Assembly: GCF_038502225.1 (NCBI RefSeq)
Contig: NC_091346.1
Span: 11,087,862-11,151,861 of the forward strand
Origin: Cherax quadricarinatus
Lineage: Eukaryota; Arthropoda; Malacostraca; Decapoda; Parastacidae
Length of the DNA: 64,000 bases
Direction of reading: 5' to 3'
Position numbers and translations under genes: made by a program. Positions within the stretch are counted from its first letter, which is position 1; each line of letters starts with the position of its first letter. Under the pieces are notes generated by a model. That model was not told the DNA's origin. It worked only from the letters and a program-made list of their open reading frames with translations, and ran no database searches. This document shows, one piece after another, positions 39,625 through 54,184 of this stretch.

Positions 39625-40040
39625 TGTACACACTCCCATATAGGCTGCCTCCCAACCAGTGAAACGGGTGCTAGGGGTTTAACGATTTTTGTAGGGTACC
39701 CCCATTAAATCAGTACCTTGGTTCATTGTCCAATCACAGGCGAACCTGACAAATGCTGAGGCGACGTGCTTCTGGCGTGGTTTACTCGTGGTCAGCATTT
39801 GCCAGACTTGCCTAGCAGCTCGCTGATTACGGTGCTCTCTCTCTCTGGCTTCTGTTTTGCCATTCTTTGTCACTGTGTGGTACACTTATATTCAACTCCT
39901 GTACATAGCGTACATAAGTGTACATAATTGTATATATATCTAGTGAAGGAAATGCAAGTAAAATATTACTGCTGAATTTATTTTGCTCCTAAAAAACCAT
40001 TACGACCAGGTTACGGGCCATTCTATTACCTGTGTTCGTA
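39625..40040 (+). repeat. Solo-like LTR of the gypsy family
   Basis: It begins TGTACACACTCCCATATAGG and follows the reverse complement of 9003-8700 (GGCTGCCTCCCA, GTGCTAGGGGTT, CCTTGGTTCA, TACATAG, GTGAAGGAAA). No gag or pol adjoins, so it is probably a solo LTR. The 3' limit is approximate. Confidence 0.5.
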
Positions 40041-40278
40041 ATATAATTTAAGACAAGTTTACAATACTTGAATAATAAACAAACACAATTAGATATATTT
40101 TTCTCGTTTGGTTCAGAATGATTTTTGTGAAATTACTGCATACACAAATTTTTGCTTGCCTTATTCGGGAAGAAGAGCATTGCTAAGCCAAAGTCGCAAG
40201 TGTTACTTATTCGGCACGACATATGTATAATATAATTAACAAAGCGAGACTAATGGAGCACAGAAACAACGCGAATTT

Positions 40279-40280
<2 letters not shown>

Positions 40281-40346
<66 letters not shown>
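40281..40346. repeat. (TA)n microsatellite
   Basis: 66 bp of uninterrupted TA. Confidence 0.98.
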
Positions 40347-40347
<1 letters not shown>

Positions 40348-40586
40348 CAACCATAACTGAAATTTTGAAATCTGTCAAAAGAGACAATCTCCAGTTATCA
40401 CAAGAATTCTAAAGATTCCAAATTTTATGGAAAAAAAAGTTTATTGATGAGTTTTCCTGCACACAAACCAAACTATTAATAATAGCTATTGTAGGTTCTA
40501 ACAAGAAGTATATTGAAGCCATTCATAAAGGTAGATTTTGCTATAATTAAAGTGTTGGCCAGAGTAACCACTACTGTGGGTACTTG

Positions 40587-41767
<1,181 letters not shown>

Positions 41768-43300
41768 CCCAAACACTGTACAACAAACGTCAAATCCAGG
41801 ATTCCACTGGAGATACTAGAAAACATTTGATATTTTTACTTGCAGTGGGCGCTTGTGTAAGTGTCCCCAATTTATCATCAAAGGGCAAGCGCAAACCTTT
41901 TAACATAATACACAAAAAAAGACTGTCACATGGTGGACACGTTCACAAGACCTGGAAGCACTCATGATGAGGTAAAACTTGCAGGAAAAAGATTCATTCT
42001 TAAACTGTACAGCGCTTGCACCTTTAAGACATCCGATGAATATTGAACACAGTCCAGCGACGCTCCCTTAGTTCAATATTTCATTTTGCTAGTTTACCTC
42101 AGACTAGTGATGCTAAAAAGCAACATTCGGATCGCAGTTATCTCAAGAATTGACGTCAACGGAAAGAGAACACAAACAACAAGATAACAAACTCTTAGCA
42201 GTGGAAATTGAATTTCCTGTTGCCCGTGACATCATGCTCAACATGGTTTCTTGTGGCTACAAAGGCGATGGATGTGTTATGCCATAAGGTGACGTAATTG
42301 CACTTGTTAAACCTCCAACAAACCAGTATTGTTTGATACCGCTGATGTAGAAACTTTACCCACATTATTGGACATCGATAATGATGATATTCATAACCAC
42401 GATGCATCAGTTTACAGAAAAACTGTATCTTCATCTTATTTTTTTATGATTAAAGTTGCGTGTAGGACATTGTGAGGACTTTCATTATAAGTGTTTAACG
42501 TCCATACATGTTATATACTGTGTTTAATTAAGTTTTGAAAGTCATATGGGCTAGTATGTTATTTTTTATTGAATAAGTGAATAAATAATTTCATTTAAAA
42601 TTGCTTGTGTGTGAAAACTTGTGTTTAGAAACTGAACACAAAGATTTGAGAATAAAAAACAGCAGCCATCGTGGACGCCATCTTGAAGGTTAATTATGTG
42701 GGAAATCAGAAATATTTTTTTAAAATTCTCTAGTGAATGACTCACACCAAACTTGTGGGACCAGAGGAAACACAAATAGGTTGTAAAAAGTGACTGATAT
42801 GTAAATAACAGCTGAAGTGAGTGACTCTGCCGTGAAAACTACATTATAAACCCCATCATAATCAATAAAGAGTTGCGTATTCAGGAGTGCAGTGAAGAGT
42901 AAATTGAAGACTTACCCAAAACAAGGGTAAAAATTTTAAAAATAGAAAGGACTGGAGAGAAATATCTCGGCGTCATCAGGCAAATTATTCCACAAGTTAG
43001 TGAACTGGCTCATAGATGGAACTGACGTATAAAGGCCAGCATCACTGGTATATATCCTAATATATATTTTAAACTCTCAGTACGAACTTTCCCGTAATAA
43101 GTATGAGAGCTTAGTGATGTATACACACACTTTATGGGCTGCTCCTTCGCAGCCATGCGGAATTCCGAACCTAATGTGAGCAGTTTTCAGTATAATGTTT
43201 ACATCACGGTTCAGTTTTCTAAGCGCTAACATAGCGTAGGGAGTTGCCAACAGCGATACTCATATTTCCACCGAACTTTCAAAGCATGTCGAGGAATGTA
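41768..43300. other. Unassigned AT-rich DNA
   Basis: No recognisable protein, repeat copy or RNA. Reading frames here are under 80 codons and biased by AT content. It may be intergenic or intronic. Confidence 0.4.
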
Positions 43301-43301
43301 C

Positions 43302-43407
<106 letters not shown>

Positions 43408-43515
43408 AATATTCAAACGGCTTCAGGAAGAAATCCAAATATTCTTCCTTGAAGCCTTTTTATCCACTTCTCCGAGGCTATGGGTCCCACAATTTACACC
43501 AGAGGTGGACCCCAT

Positions 43516-43639
<124 letters not shown>

Positions 43640-44053
43640 AGGAAGTAGGATGGTAGACAGCAACCGCCCAGGGAGGTACTACCGTCCTGCCAAGTGAGTG
43701 TGAAACGAAAGCCTGTAATTGTTTTGCATGATGGTAGGATTGCTGGTGTCTTTTGTCTCATAAATATGCAAGATTACATGTACGTCTTGCTACTTCTACT
43801 TACACTTAGGTCACACTACACATACATGTACATGTTTATTTATACACACTCATCTGAGTTTTCTTTGATTTTATCTTAATAGTTCTTGATCTTATTTCTT
43901 TTCCTTTTATATCCATGGGGAAGTGGAATAAGAATCTTTCCTCTGTAAGCCATGCGTGTTGTAAAAGTCAACTAAAATGCCGGGAACAATGGGCTAGTAA
44001 CCCCTTTTCCTGTAATAATTACTAAAAAGAATAAGAAGAAGAAAATTGTCAAA

Positions 44054-44888
44054 GTGGGAAGTCTGAATGTGCGTGGATGTTGTGCAGATGATAAGAAAGA
44101 GATGATTGTGGATGTTATGAATGAGAAGAAGCTGGATGTCCTGGCTTTAAGTGAAACAAAGCTGAAGGGGGTGGGAGAGTTTCAATGGAGAGGAATAAAT
44201 GGGATTAGGTCAGGGGTTTCAAATGAAGTTAGAGCTAAAGAAGGAGTAGCAATAATGTTGAAGGATAAGTTATGGCAGGAAAAGAGGGACTATAAATGTA
44301 TTAATTCAAGGATTATGTGGAGTAAAATAAAGGTTGGATGTGAAAAGTGGGTTATATTAAGCGTATATGCACCTGGAGAAGAAAGAAGTGTAGAGAAGAG
44401 AGAGAGAGAGATTTTGGGAAATGTTGAGTGAATGCGTGGGGAGTTTTGAACCAAGTGTGAGAGTACTTGTGGTTGGGGATTTCAATGCAAAAGGGGGTAA
44501 AAATGTTATGCAGGGACTGGTAGGCAAATTTGGGGTGCCAGGGGTAAATGAAAATGGGGAGCCTTTAATTCAGCTATGTATAGAACGAGATTTGGTAATA
44601 AGTAATACATATTTTATGAAAAAGAGGATAAATAAATATACAAGGTATGATGTAGCACGTAATGAAAGTAGTTTGTTAGATTATATATTGGTGGATAAAA
44701 GGTTGATGGGTAGGCTCCAGGATGTATATGTTTATAGAGGGGCAACTGATATATCGGACCATTATTTAGGTGTAGCTACAGTTAGAGTAAGAGGTAGATG
44801 GGACAAGCGGAAAGTGGCAACAACAAGTAAGAGAGAGGTGAAAGTGTATAAACTAAGGGAGAAGGAAGCTCGGGTGAGATATAAGTGA
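44054..44888 (+). pseudogene. LINE E endonuclease domain, one frameshift
   Basis: Frame one (44054-44431) has GSLNVRGCCADDKK, LDVLALSETKLKG (catalytic E) and VILSVYAPG. Frame two (44421-44888) continues with VLVVGDFNAKGGKN, then SLLDYILVDKRLM and TDISDHYLGVATVRV (SDH motif). All APE-nuclease motifs are present, but a frameshift near 44420 and a stop at 44886 split the protein. Confidence 0.85.
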
Positions 44889-45010
44889 CTATTGGCAGAA
44901 AGGTGGGCTGGTGCAAAGATGAGTAGTGGGGGGGGGGGGTTGAAGAGGGTTGGAATAGTTTTAAAAATGCAGTATTAGAATGTGGGGCAGAAGTTTGTGG
45001 TTACAGGAGG

Positions 45011-46960
45011 GTGGGTGCAGGAGGAAAGAGGAGTGATTGGTGGAATGATGAAGTAAAGGGTGAGATAAAAAAGAAAAACTTAGCTAATGAGAGATTTTTA
45101 CAAAGCAGAAGTGTTATAAGAAGAGCAGAGTATATAGAGAGTAAAAGAAAGGTGAAGACAGTGGTGAGAGAGTGCAAAAGGAGAGCAGATGATAGAGTGG
45201 GAGAGGCACTGTCAAGGAATTTTAATGAAAATAAGAAAAAACTTTGAAGTGAGTTAAATAAGTTAAGAAAGCCTAGGGAAAGTATGGATTTGTCAGTTAA
45301 AAACAGAGTAGGAGAGTTAGTAGATGGGGAGATGGAGGTACTGGGTAAATGGAGGGAATATTTTGAGGAACTTTTAAATGTTGAGGAAGAAAGGGAGGCG
45401 GTAATTTCATGCACTGGTCAGGGAGGTATACCATCTTTTAGGAGTGAAGAAGAGCATAATGTAAGTGTGGTGGAAGTGCATGAGGCATTACGTAGAATGA
45501 AAGGAGGTAAAGCAGCTGGAACTGATGGGATCATGACAGAAATGTTAAAAGCAGGGGGGGATACAGTGTTGGAATGGTTGGTACTTTTGTTTAATAAATG
45601 TATGAAAGAGGGGAAGGTACCTAGGGATTGGCGGAGAGCATGTATAGTCCCTTTATTTAAAGGAAAGGGGGACAAAAGAGATTGTAAAAATTGTAGAGGA
45701 ATAAGTTTATTGAGTATACCAGGAAAAGTGTACGGTAGAGTTATAATTGAAAGAATTAGAGGTAAGACAGAATGTAGGATTGCGCATGAGCAAGGAGGTT
45801 TCAGAGTGGGTAAGGGATGTGTAGATCAAGTGTTTACATTGAAGCATATATGTGAACAGTATTTAGATAAGGGCAGGGAAGTTTTTATTGCATTTATGGA
45901 TTTAGAAAAGGCATATGATAGAGTGGATAGAGGAGCAATGTGGCAGATGTTGCAAGTATATGGAATAGGTGGTAAGTTATTAAATGCTGTAAAGAGTTTT
46001 TATGAGGATAGTGAGGCTCAGGTTAGGGTGTGTAGAAGAGAGGGAGACTACTTCCCGATAAAAGTAGGTCTTAGACAGGGATGTGTAATGTCACCATGGT
46101 TGTTTAATATATTTATAGATGGGGTTGTAAAAGAAGTAAATGCTAGGGTGTTCGGGAGAGGGGTGGGATTAAATTATTGGGAATCAAAAATGGGAACTGA
46201 CACAGTTACTTTTTGCTGATGATACTGTGCTTATGGGAGATTCTAAAGAAAAATTGCAAAGGTTAGTGGATGAGTTTGGGAGTGTGTGTAAAGGTAGAAA
46301 GTTGAAAGTGAACATAGAAAAGAGTAAGGTGATGAGGGTATCAAATGATTTAGATAAAGAAAAAATGGATATCAAATTGGGAAGCAGGAGTATGGAAGAA
46401 GTGAATGTTTTCAGATACTTGGGAGTTGACGTGTCGGCGGATGGATTTATGAAGGATGAGGTTAATCATAGAATTGATGAGGGAAAAAAGGTGAGTGGTG
46501 CGTTGAGGTATATGTGGAGTCAAAAAACGTTATCTATGGAGGCAAAGAAGGGAATGTATGAAAGTATAGTAGTACCAACACTCTTATATGGGTGTGAAGC
46601 TTGGGTTTTGAATGCAGCAGCGAGGAGACGGTTGGAGGCAGTGGAGATGTCCTGTCTAAGGGCAATGTGTGGTGTAAATATTATGCAGAAAATTCGGAGT
46701 GTGGAAATTAGGAGAAGGTGTGGAGTTAATAAAAGTATTAGTCAGAGGGCTGAAGAGGGGTTGTTGGTGGTTTGGTCATTTAGAGAGAATTGATCAAAGT
46801 AGAATGACATGAAGAGCATTTAAATCTGTAAGAGAAGGAAGACGGGGTAGGGATCGTCGTCGAAAAGGTTGGAAGGAAGGGGTAAGGGAGGTTTTATGGG
46901 CGAGGGGCTTGGACATCCAGCAGGCGTGCATGAGCGTGTTCGATAGGAGTGAATGGAGAC
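45011..46960 (+). pseudogene. LINE E reverse transcriptase and C-terminus, frameshifted at the active site
   Basis: 45284-46219 reads RRMKGGKAAGTDGIMTEML, CKNCRGISLLSIPGKVYGRV, EQGGFRVGKGCVDQVF, VFIAFMDLEKAYDRVD (motif A) and GLRQGCVMSPWLFNIFIDG. A one-base change just before 46212 shifts the frame exactly at LLFADDTVLMGDSK (motif C). The next frame (46227-46793) holds RKLKVNIEKSKVMRV, FRYLGVDVSADG and VPTLLYGCEAWVLNAAARRR. Stops at 45245 and after 46791 complete the inactivation. Confidence 0.88.
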
Positions 46961-47317
46961 GAATGGTATTTGGGACCTGACGATCTGTTGCAGTGTGAGC
47001 AGGGTAATATTTAGTGAAGGGATTCAGGGAAACCAGTTTTTTTATATAGCCGAACTTGAGTCCTGGAAATGGGAAGTACAATGCCTGCACTCTAAAGGAG
47101 GGGTTTGGGATATTAGCAGTTTGGAGGTATATGTTGTGTATCTTTATACGTATATGCTTCTAAACTGTTGTGTTCTGAGCACCTCTGCAAAAACAGTGAT
47201 TATGTGTGAGTGTGGTAAAAGTGTTGAATGATGATGAAAGTATTTTCTTTTAGGGGATTTTTTTTCTTTTTTGGGTCACCCTGCCTCGGTAGGAGACGGC
47301 CGACTTATTGAAAAAAA

Positions 47318-47543
<226 letters not shown>

Positions 47544-47754
47544 GAAGTTTAATGGTCTCGGGAACACCATCAGTTCAGTAAATATTGGTGTTTCATGTGA
47601 ACCTGGAAATAAAACATTATACAACATCATTAACTGCTGGAATAAACATTTGTTTCATGTGTTGTATTTTAATCCCGTCAAACCCCCGGCAAAGTTATGT
47701 GTGAAGGATATGGCAACTTAGCTTACTTCTCATTCTTCAAATATTAGCTTAACG

Positions 47755-49480
47755 CCCCCAGGTCCCGGTCCATCACCAAGCCTCGCGGTGGATCACGGCC
47801 TGACTAATCAGGCTGTTACTGCTGTCCTCAGGCAAACTGATGTACGAACCACAGCCCTGCTGGTTAGGTACTGACTTTATGTGTCTATCCAGCTCCCTCT
47901 TGACAGTCAGGGGTCTGTGAAAGCAAAATGCTAGGCACTGCCTGCCGAGTATTTTGCTTTTATAGGGAGTGATTTCCGTGACTACATTTGGGACTAGTCA
48001 CTCTAGGATTTTCAAAGTGTATATAATGCTGTATCTTTCTCGCCTGCGTTCCAGGGAGTACATGTGAAGGTAATTCAACCGTTCCCAGTAATTTAGGTGC
48101 TTCATTGTACTTATACATGCATTGAAAAGTCTTTGTGTATTCTTCAGGCCTGCAGTTTGACTTACCTTGAAAGAGACCATTTCTGTATAGCAGTATTTCA
48201 GTACGATTTGAAAAGAATCATCATTAGTTCGGCATCCCATGTTTTGAAGGTTCTCATTATCCATCCTATCATTTTCTTAAGAGTTGTAATAAAAATATTC
48301 TTGTGATTTTTGAAAGTGAGATTCCCTGACATTATCACTAACATTAGTTTTTCTCAATATTGTGTGGTTGCAATTTATTTCATACTTCTATTCAGTATTA
48401 ATTTCCTAGAGTTTTCTAAAGCAGAGTAACTGAAATTTGTCTTCACTGAACTTCGTAATGTTTTCTCGGTTAATGTCCCTTTGGAGATTTCAGTGTCCTC
48501 AATGAATGACACTGTCATGCAAATTCTGGCATCGTCAGCAAAGGAGGACATGGTGCTATGGCTCACATCTTTGTCTATATCAGATATGAAGGTGAGGAAA
48601 TGAATAGGAGTGCTGTACCTTGTGGAACAGAGATTTTCTCTGTAGCCACCTCTGACTTTACTCTGTTTACTATTGCTCGTTGTGTTTTAGTTGTCAGGAA
48701 GTTGTAGATCCATCTCCCCACTTTTCCTTTCATTCCTTTATCACGCATTTGAAGTGCTGTTTACACCATGATCGCACTTGTCGAAGGCTTTCAGTGCATC
48801 CAAGACCATGTCAGAGTGTACCAGTAGTTGAGAGAGGCAGGAGCGACCTGATCTAAACACATGCTGCCCTGGGTTGTGCAGTTGTTGAGTGTCTGGGTAG
48901 TTGGCGATCTTGCGTCTTAGAGCCCTTTAAAGATTTTATGATGTGGGACGTTATCGCTATCGGTCTGTAATTCTTTGTAATTGCTTTACTGCCACTTTTG
49001 TGGAGTGGTGCTATTTTCGTTGTTTTTGGTGACTGGAATGATCCTGTGTCTAGGCTCCTTTTCCATAGAATATTTAAGACATGTGAAAGGGAATTCTTGC
49101 AGTTCTTGATGAACTGCAAGTTTTGGGCTTTAGACGAAGCGTAAGTGATTAGCCTTTGTTCCTTCCCTATTTTATGGTTTAATTTTAGAGATGGTAAAAG
49201 TGATTTTGTTTTCACTATTTTCCTTTTAATTTGAAGAGGAAGGCGGACGAGATTACCGTTTCTGAGAATTTAAATAACCCTATTAATAATGTTGCTGGAA
49301 ACATGTCCCTCGCAGGTGGATTAGGCTGGAAAGCACTGTCAAACAGGGGATAGAATGTGTCAAGTATAGGTGGCTAGTGAGGCATCAATGTTTTCTTTTC
49401 TAGAGGTCAACTAGCATGGCGGCCTCCGGTGTGCGTTCAGCTTCAGGCAGATGTAACAACAATGCAGGCAGATGTTATTT
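47755..49480 (-). mobile_element. LINE C, 3' half, decayed
   Basis: Minus-strand translation, from the 5' side: NSLSHVLNILWKRSLDTGSF, TKIAPLHKSGSKAITKNYRP and TSHIIK (49100-48920, RT domain 0 to 2), an ALKAFDKCDH-like motif A with a damaged aspartate region near 48800, a TMSSFADDARI box (48560-48530; FADD intact) and the C-terminal region to 47755. Same family as 18021-18740, whose plus-strand protein continues this one. Confidence 0.82.
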
Positions 49481-50700
49481 TTTTTTTTAAGATTCTTTGT
49501 TCTGGTGATGGCTGGATTAGTGTTTCTTCTACCAGCTAGGAGGGACTTAAGTTGAAGTTTCATTCAGACTTTCCTATAGTTTGCATACCCTACATGTGCC
49601 ACCAATTCCTGCGTTACTTTGGTTACTCGACTCACAGGAACCTGCACTAGCTCCTCTTCCCAGTGTCATTTTGTCTCGGCCTGTATTAACCTGCTTCGTC
49701 CTGCCTTATCCTGCCTGAAATCTAATGTATAAAAATGATTTTTCTTATATTTTTCTTTCAAATAAGAGTACTGTTATATTCTTACGTATACTTTTGTTCG
49801 CTGAGATCAATGTTCAGTGCAAAAGTTTTATCTCCCAAAAATCAGCTCGAGTTATCGTATAGAACAGCTGGATGCAGCGATATCACCACCGCAATATTTA
49901 TGATGCAAAGTGGTGACGTCAAGATGGACGTATTAAGAACGTTATCAGCTGAGGCATCTAAACGCGCTCAGTTATCCGAGCTTAATGAGAAAGACATTAA
50001 TAGAATTAGAGAATATTTTATGGTGGTCGTCTGTTGTCTCATTAAGTGTATCTTATATGGCAATAACTACTGGTGGAACATGTGGGAAATACAAACTTGA
50101 AAGCAATACAGTTACACAAAATACATCTGCAGAGGCACTTGGAGTTGCCTCAGGACCACATGTTCAGTGTTCATCTATTACTCAAGGTTGGTGGATTAGC
50201 TCAAATTATTTTAGATGTTAGAAAGCTGGATAATAAAGCATAGTGATAGAGGATAGGAAAGAGATGCTGCCAAGGAATCGGACCTGATTTTTTCTTCCTT
50301 AGACTGACCCTGATTGTCTTCCATTGTCTCAGGTACTGTTTAACCCTTACATGTTTAGCGCTTCCATTGTGAATGTAATAATACTAATGAATATTTATAT
50401 GATTTACCTTCTGTATGAACTCTTATAGACATTGGTACAGTTTATATTCTAAATAAACACTTCAAAAGTGCCAAAGACGCTTACAACCTCACTCAAGCAG
50501 TCACTAAACCCGTGAGGACAGTCATATTCATTGTATAATACATTCTGAAGTCAAGAGATTCCTGATGTTTTTTTCAGTGACAACGATCATCTGAGTCAAT
50601 AATAATTGTAGTGGTAGACGTTGAGTGGCGTGATGACAGTAGTGGAAGTGTTGGTAACAGAAACAGATCCTGGTACACACGGCTGATGGAGCCGTGTGTA
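49481..50700. other. Unassigned DNA
   Basis: Nothing certain. The first 150 bp may continue LINE C. An open frame at 49735-50100 (121 codons) has no recognisable motif. A short palindrome, GTGTACCAGG…CCTGGTACAC, spans about 50670-50705. Confidence 0.35.
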
Positions 50701-50704
50701 CCAG

Positions 50705-50880
50705 GATGATTACGAATCCTCTTGTTTTCCTAAGTCAATCGCCGTATCTCATTCCTGGTCTCCTTCAGCTCCTCCTCAACCTGCTGGCAGAGTTGCTCGT
50801 TAGAGTGTATCGTTGTCTCATTTACATAGAGCTAACGAAGTACCTCCTCGCACGACATGGATCACCTCGCCACTGATGAT
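50705..50880 (-). mobile_element. CR1 A 5' fragment (leader and ORF1 start)
   Basis: Minus strand reads EQLCQQVEEELKETRNEIRR and then an RLT-ENKRIR-like tail, matching the coiled coil of CR1 A ORF1 (residues 5-33). The leader block TACGAAGT-like text precedes it. The remainder of the element is missing; 50881-51430 shows nothing recognisable. Confidence 0.65.
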
Positions 50881-51439
50881 ACAGATCACTTGTCCACAGT
50901 ATATGACCTGCTTAACAATAAGAGCCGTTGCTGTATATTAATATCATATATTTACTGACAACAATCGATATTTTAAACACTGTAAATATGGTTATATGAG
51001 AGGTCTACACTAGACTGTGAACACCAGCTTAAATCCCAGAATCAATTTTAAGAGAATTGTATCTACTGAACTTAAAGACCCATAGCAACTATTAAAGCAA
51101 ATGTTAGGTACATGGGCCACATGGAAACACAATCAATTAATCAGGTTCTCTAACCGAGGAGTCACGAGATCTGGCCATGACGGTTCTTTCCTGGACCCTC
51201 TCACAAAACTGCTTTCAGAACATTCAAACATGGCGTGTCCAGCATACACTGGGTGGCCAACACGAGGCACTGTTGCCAGACTGCTAACAATGGTGAGATT
51301 TGTTCTATAGATTCATCAGGAAATGGGTCCTGACACGAGTCTTAATTCTAAGATGATCTGTCTGAGGATCTTGAAAGAGATGTTCTGTGGCCAACATAAG
51401 GGTTTCGCTGCAGCCGCTGTGCTTTCCACTGCAAATCAT

Positions 51440-53110
51440 TTTATGTACTGCAGCGGGGTGAGGTCATCAAGCCCCCTATCATTGTCTCTAGGTCCTGTGT
51501 TGGGTGGGCAGGTAAGTTTGCAAATAAACGCATGGATTCTGTTTTGTCTATAATGTATACATTCGCGAAGGTCTTCACAATAGTTCTGAATGTCTCTTTG
51601 CTTTCCTCCGAATCTATCAGATCGACTATGAAGTCGGTGAAGCCCGTGATTATCAACACCATTTGATGGCTCAGGGGTAATACGAGATGGCTTGCTCTCG
51701 TCCCTTAGGTTACATCGCTCTTCACTAGTGACTATTGTGGTGTTAGGATAGACGCATTGGAGGTAGTCTGCTTCTGCGGAATGAGGTCTGCTGGTTGCCG
51801 TTGTAAGATAGGAGTTTAAACAGAACAATTCGGAGCCGGCTGAGCAAAGGTGTGACCTCGTCAATGACGTTGTCTTGGTTTCCTTCGATACTGTAGCCAC
51901 CTCTGGACGAGCTCTTACCACTGCTGCTTAGTGGTGAGGGCTCTACTTGGCGGTGGAAGCTGGACAACTGGAGTTTTCCATGTTTACCTGACGCAGTGGA
52001 GCCTCTCTGAGCAGTGCAGGTTCCAGGCATGTGTTTTTTTTCCGTAGTTCGGACACCGAGGGTCCGTAGTCTTTCCTCTTTTTAGTTTATCTAAACTTGT
52101 TTAATGGGTTTATTTGGTAATGCTGGTAGCGGGGAGTAAATGATACATCTTCGGAGGCTTCTTACTTTATTTGTAATGTCGTGGTGGGTACACAGGCTTG
52201 TGTGTTGTGCCCATGGCCCGGGCAGGGCCATCCCACGAGAGAGAGCTAGTAGGACTACTGTCTTGCTGCCAGGCAGTTGTGTGAGAGAGTGAGAGTGTGG
52301 GACCAGCTTCCCACAGACTTGGACAGGCCCAGAGGGCAGCACCTTAGTGCCGCGAAATATGAACTAAGCTGGCAGACAGCATGACTGTCTGTGCAGACAG
52401 TACAGGCTGTCTACCAACTGTCCTTGGTTGGGACCCGCTGCAGATGCCGCATAGTCTTTAAAATAACTTCGGGCCCTGTGGTGGTTGTACGTCTGGCACC
52501 TGAAACACATCAAAGGCTCTGGATTGTACTTTCTAACACAGTATTTTCCTCAGCAACCAAGATCCAGTGGAGTCGATAGAGGCCCAATATGTAGGATCAA
52601 GACCTGTCTCGTTGGTATATTGCCATCCTTCTTGGCTCACAGCCGCTCAGTTTTAACACTGCATCGAGAGGCATATTTAGCTGATAACGCATTAATACGC
52701 CTTTTGTCTTACCCGCTCTATGTATTTTAGGTCTGTGAGAACTAGTGGTGATTCGGGATTAAAGTCTCCTTTTAGATTTGGGGGTACTGATATTTTCTGA
52801 TCGTATTTTCTCTTCAGGTGAGTTATAGCAGGATACGGGGTGTCATGGTGTCCTTTGCTGATAAGTCTGGATTTGTTGCCTAGGGATGGTTTAGCTTGCC
52901 TAATCTGCAAGGAAACAGTGTGCCTCTCCTTGCGCTTCGGAGATCGTACATGTTGCTAACCTTCTCCGTACGGTATTTCTGCAGTTGGCATGAATATTTT
53001 TTGATCCTTACCTGTCTCACTGGCCCGGCTGGTTTCACTTGTATCGCTGTCCATTAAGTCCAGTAAGTGGTCTTGCAGCCATAATTCCGCCTCACATTTC
53101 TAAATCTGAG
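51440..53110 (-). pseudogene. gag-like LINE ORF1 with zinc knuckles, decayed
   Basis: Minus-strand text: HKMFRRHNEDSDLEM-like start near 53130, LGNKSRLISKGHHDTPYPAI and LKGDFNPESPLVLTDLKYIE (52880-52710), CFRCQTYNHHRA (about 52500-52465, first CCHC knuckle), a block like CPNYGKKTHAW (about 52060-52025, a further knuckle with one cysteine lost), and MVLIITGFTDFIVDLIDSEE towards 51500. Knuckles of the CFxCQxxxHHxxxC and CPNCGxxHxAWxxxC type are typical for ORF1 of I/Jockey-like LINEs. It could belong to family F, but nothing links them directly. An insertion-like segment lies at about 52100-52400. Confidence 0.55.
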
Positions 53111-53169
53111 TCCTCATTGTGTCGCCGGAACATCTTCGTATGCACTTTCTTTCGAAAGAAGCCATGTGC

Positions 53170-54090
53170 AACTACGTCAAAGGTGAGGGAAGGGAGCTAG
53201 TATATACATATACGAGAGGGGGTGGAGAAGGGGGAACGAAGGAGGCAGTAGAAAAAAGGAAGAGGTAGTGGTAGAATTAGTGGAGGTAATAAAAGTTGTA
53301 GTAGCATTAAGAAGTGCAATAGGGCAGACGTGGTAATAAGAAAGCAGTAGTAGTAGTGGCACTAGAGTCAGAGTGGAGTGATAGAGAGGCAATAGTAGTG
53401 GTAATAATAATAGTACTAGCGGTGGTGGGGGTAGTTTAGGGACACGAGAATAAAAAACAGAAAAGGCAGCACTGCAGGAGAGCTAGTAGCCCACGAGGGT
53501 TTGGCCAAAAACACGGAAAAAACTCATAGGACAGAAACCACCTATGTTGATGAAAGGAATCGCAAAGAAAATAAAGGAAATGAGAGGAGACAAAGATTAG
53601 GTTAAGTCACGAGTGTTTTGAAATCTGAAGCATCTGACAATGTATTGAGAAAGGAAAGCATCTACCGAGACAAAGCCACGACTGAGATTCATATTAGGAA
53701 AGTTGTGTAACATGGATGCTTCAACAAGACGACGACTGTGAAGGCAAGAAGAAGGTAGACAGTTTTGGCAGAGGACTATTTAATGGAATGACTGGGATTT
53801 TTAACATGACAGAAAAGAACATTATTAGTGTTGGCAAATCTAACACTTCTTTGTGATCTTTAAGTCTGTCAGAAAAAGAGCGGCCAGTTTCTGCAAAGTA
53901 TTGGAGAGGACAAGAGCAACAAGAAATGGAGTAGAGTCCGGAAGCATCAGTAGCAGGAGAGGTGGAGATTACAACTCCGCCCTCTTTCCCCTGCATATGG
54001 CATTCGCCCTACATATTAGGGATATTTCCCCTTTGTGAGTTTCAGCTCAATAGGAAGAAGAAAAAGGGATCGTTATCAGCGCTTTTTCTA
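53170..54090 (-). pseudogene. Penelope-like GIY-YIG endonuclease relic
   Basis: The frame 53996-53721 reads ATDASGLYSISCCSCPLQYF, followed by AETGRSFSDRLKDHK. These match APGVYFISCSSC and GETGRSLSDRLREHK of the element at 33868-33985. In the 3' direction (lower coordinates) the text follows the same order: a VDxFPNxTL-like block, then GT-rich tracts and a pyrimidine-rich tail. The RT part is absent. Ends approximate. Confidence 0.75.
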
Positions 54091-54184
54091 TTGTGGACCT
54101 TCCTCAGAACCTGTGATAACTCTCCTGTGACTGAAACCACATTTACCCTAACCTGTTTGATGTCTCATACCTTCATCATACTCC

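Larger units (their letters stand above)
43640..47317 (+). mobile_element. RTE-like LINE 'E', near full length, inactivated
   Basis: A leader of about 400 bp precedes an endonuclease (44054-44888), a basic linker (45011-45247), RT (45284-46300) and a C-terminal domain to about 46960. A 3' region ends in GGTCACCCTGCCTCGGTAGG and passes into a TA array. A broken copy is on the minus strand at 18836-20200. RTE clade is inferred from the single-frame layout and the YGCEAW motif. Confidence 0.8.

Noticed and set aside
49735..50100. 121-codon frame as a possible host gene
   Set aside because: No recognisable domain, no codon signal and no neighbouring exon; chance length in AT-rich DNA is plausible.
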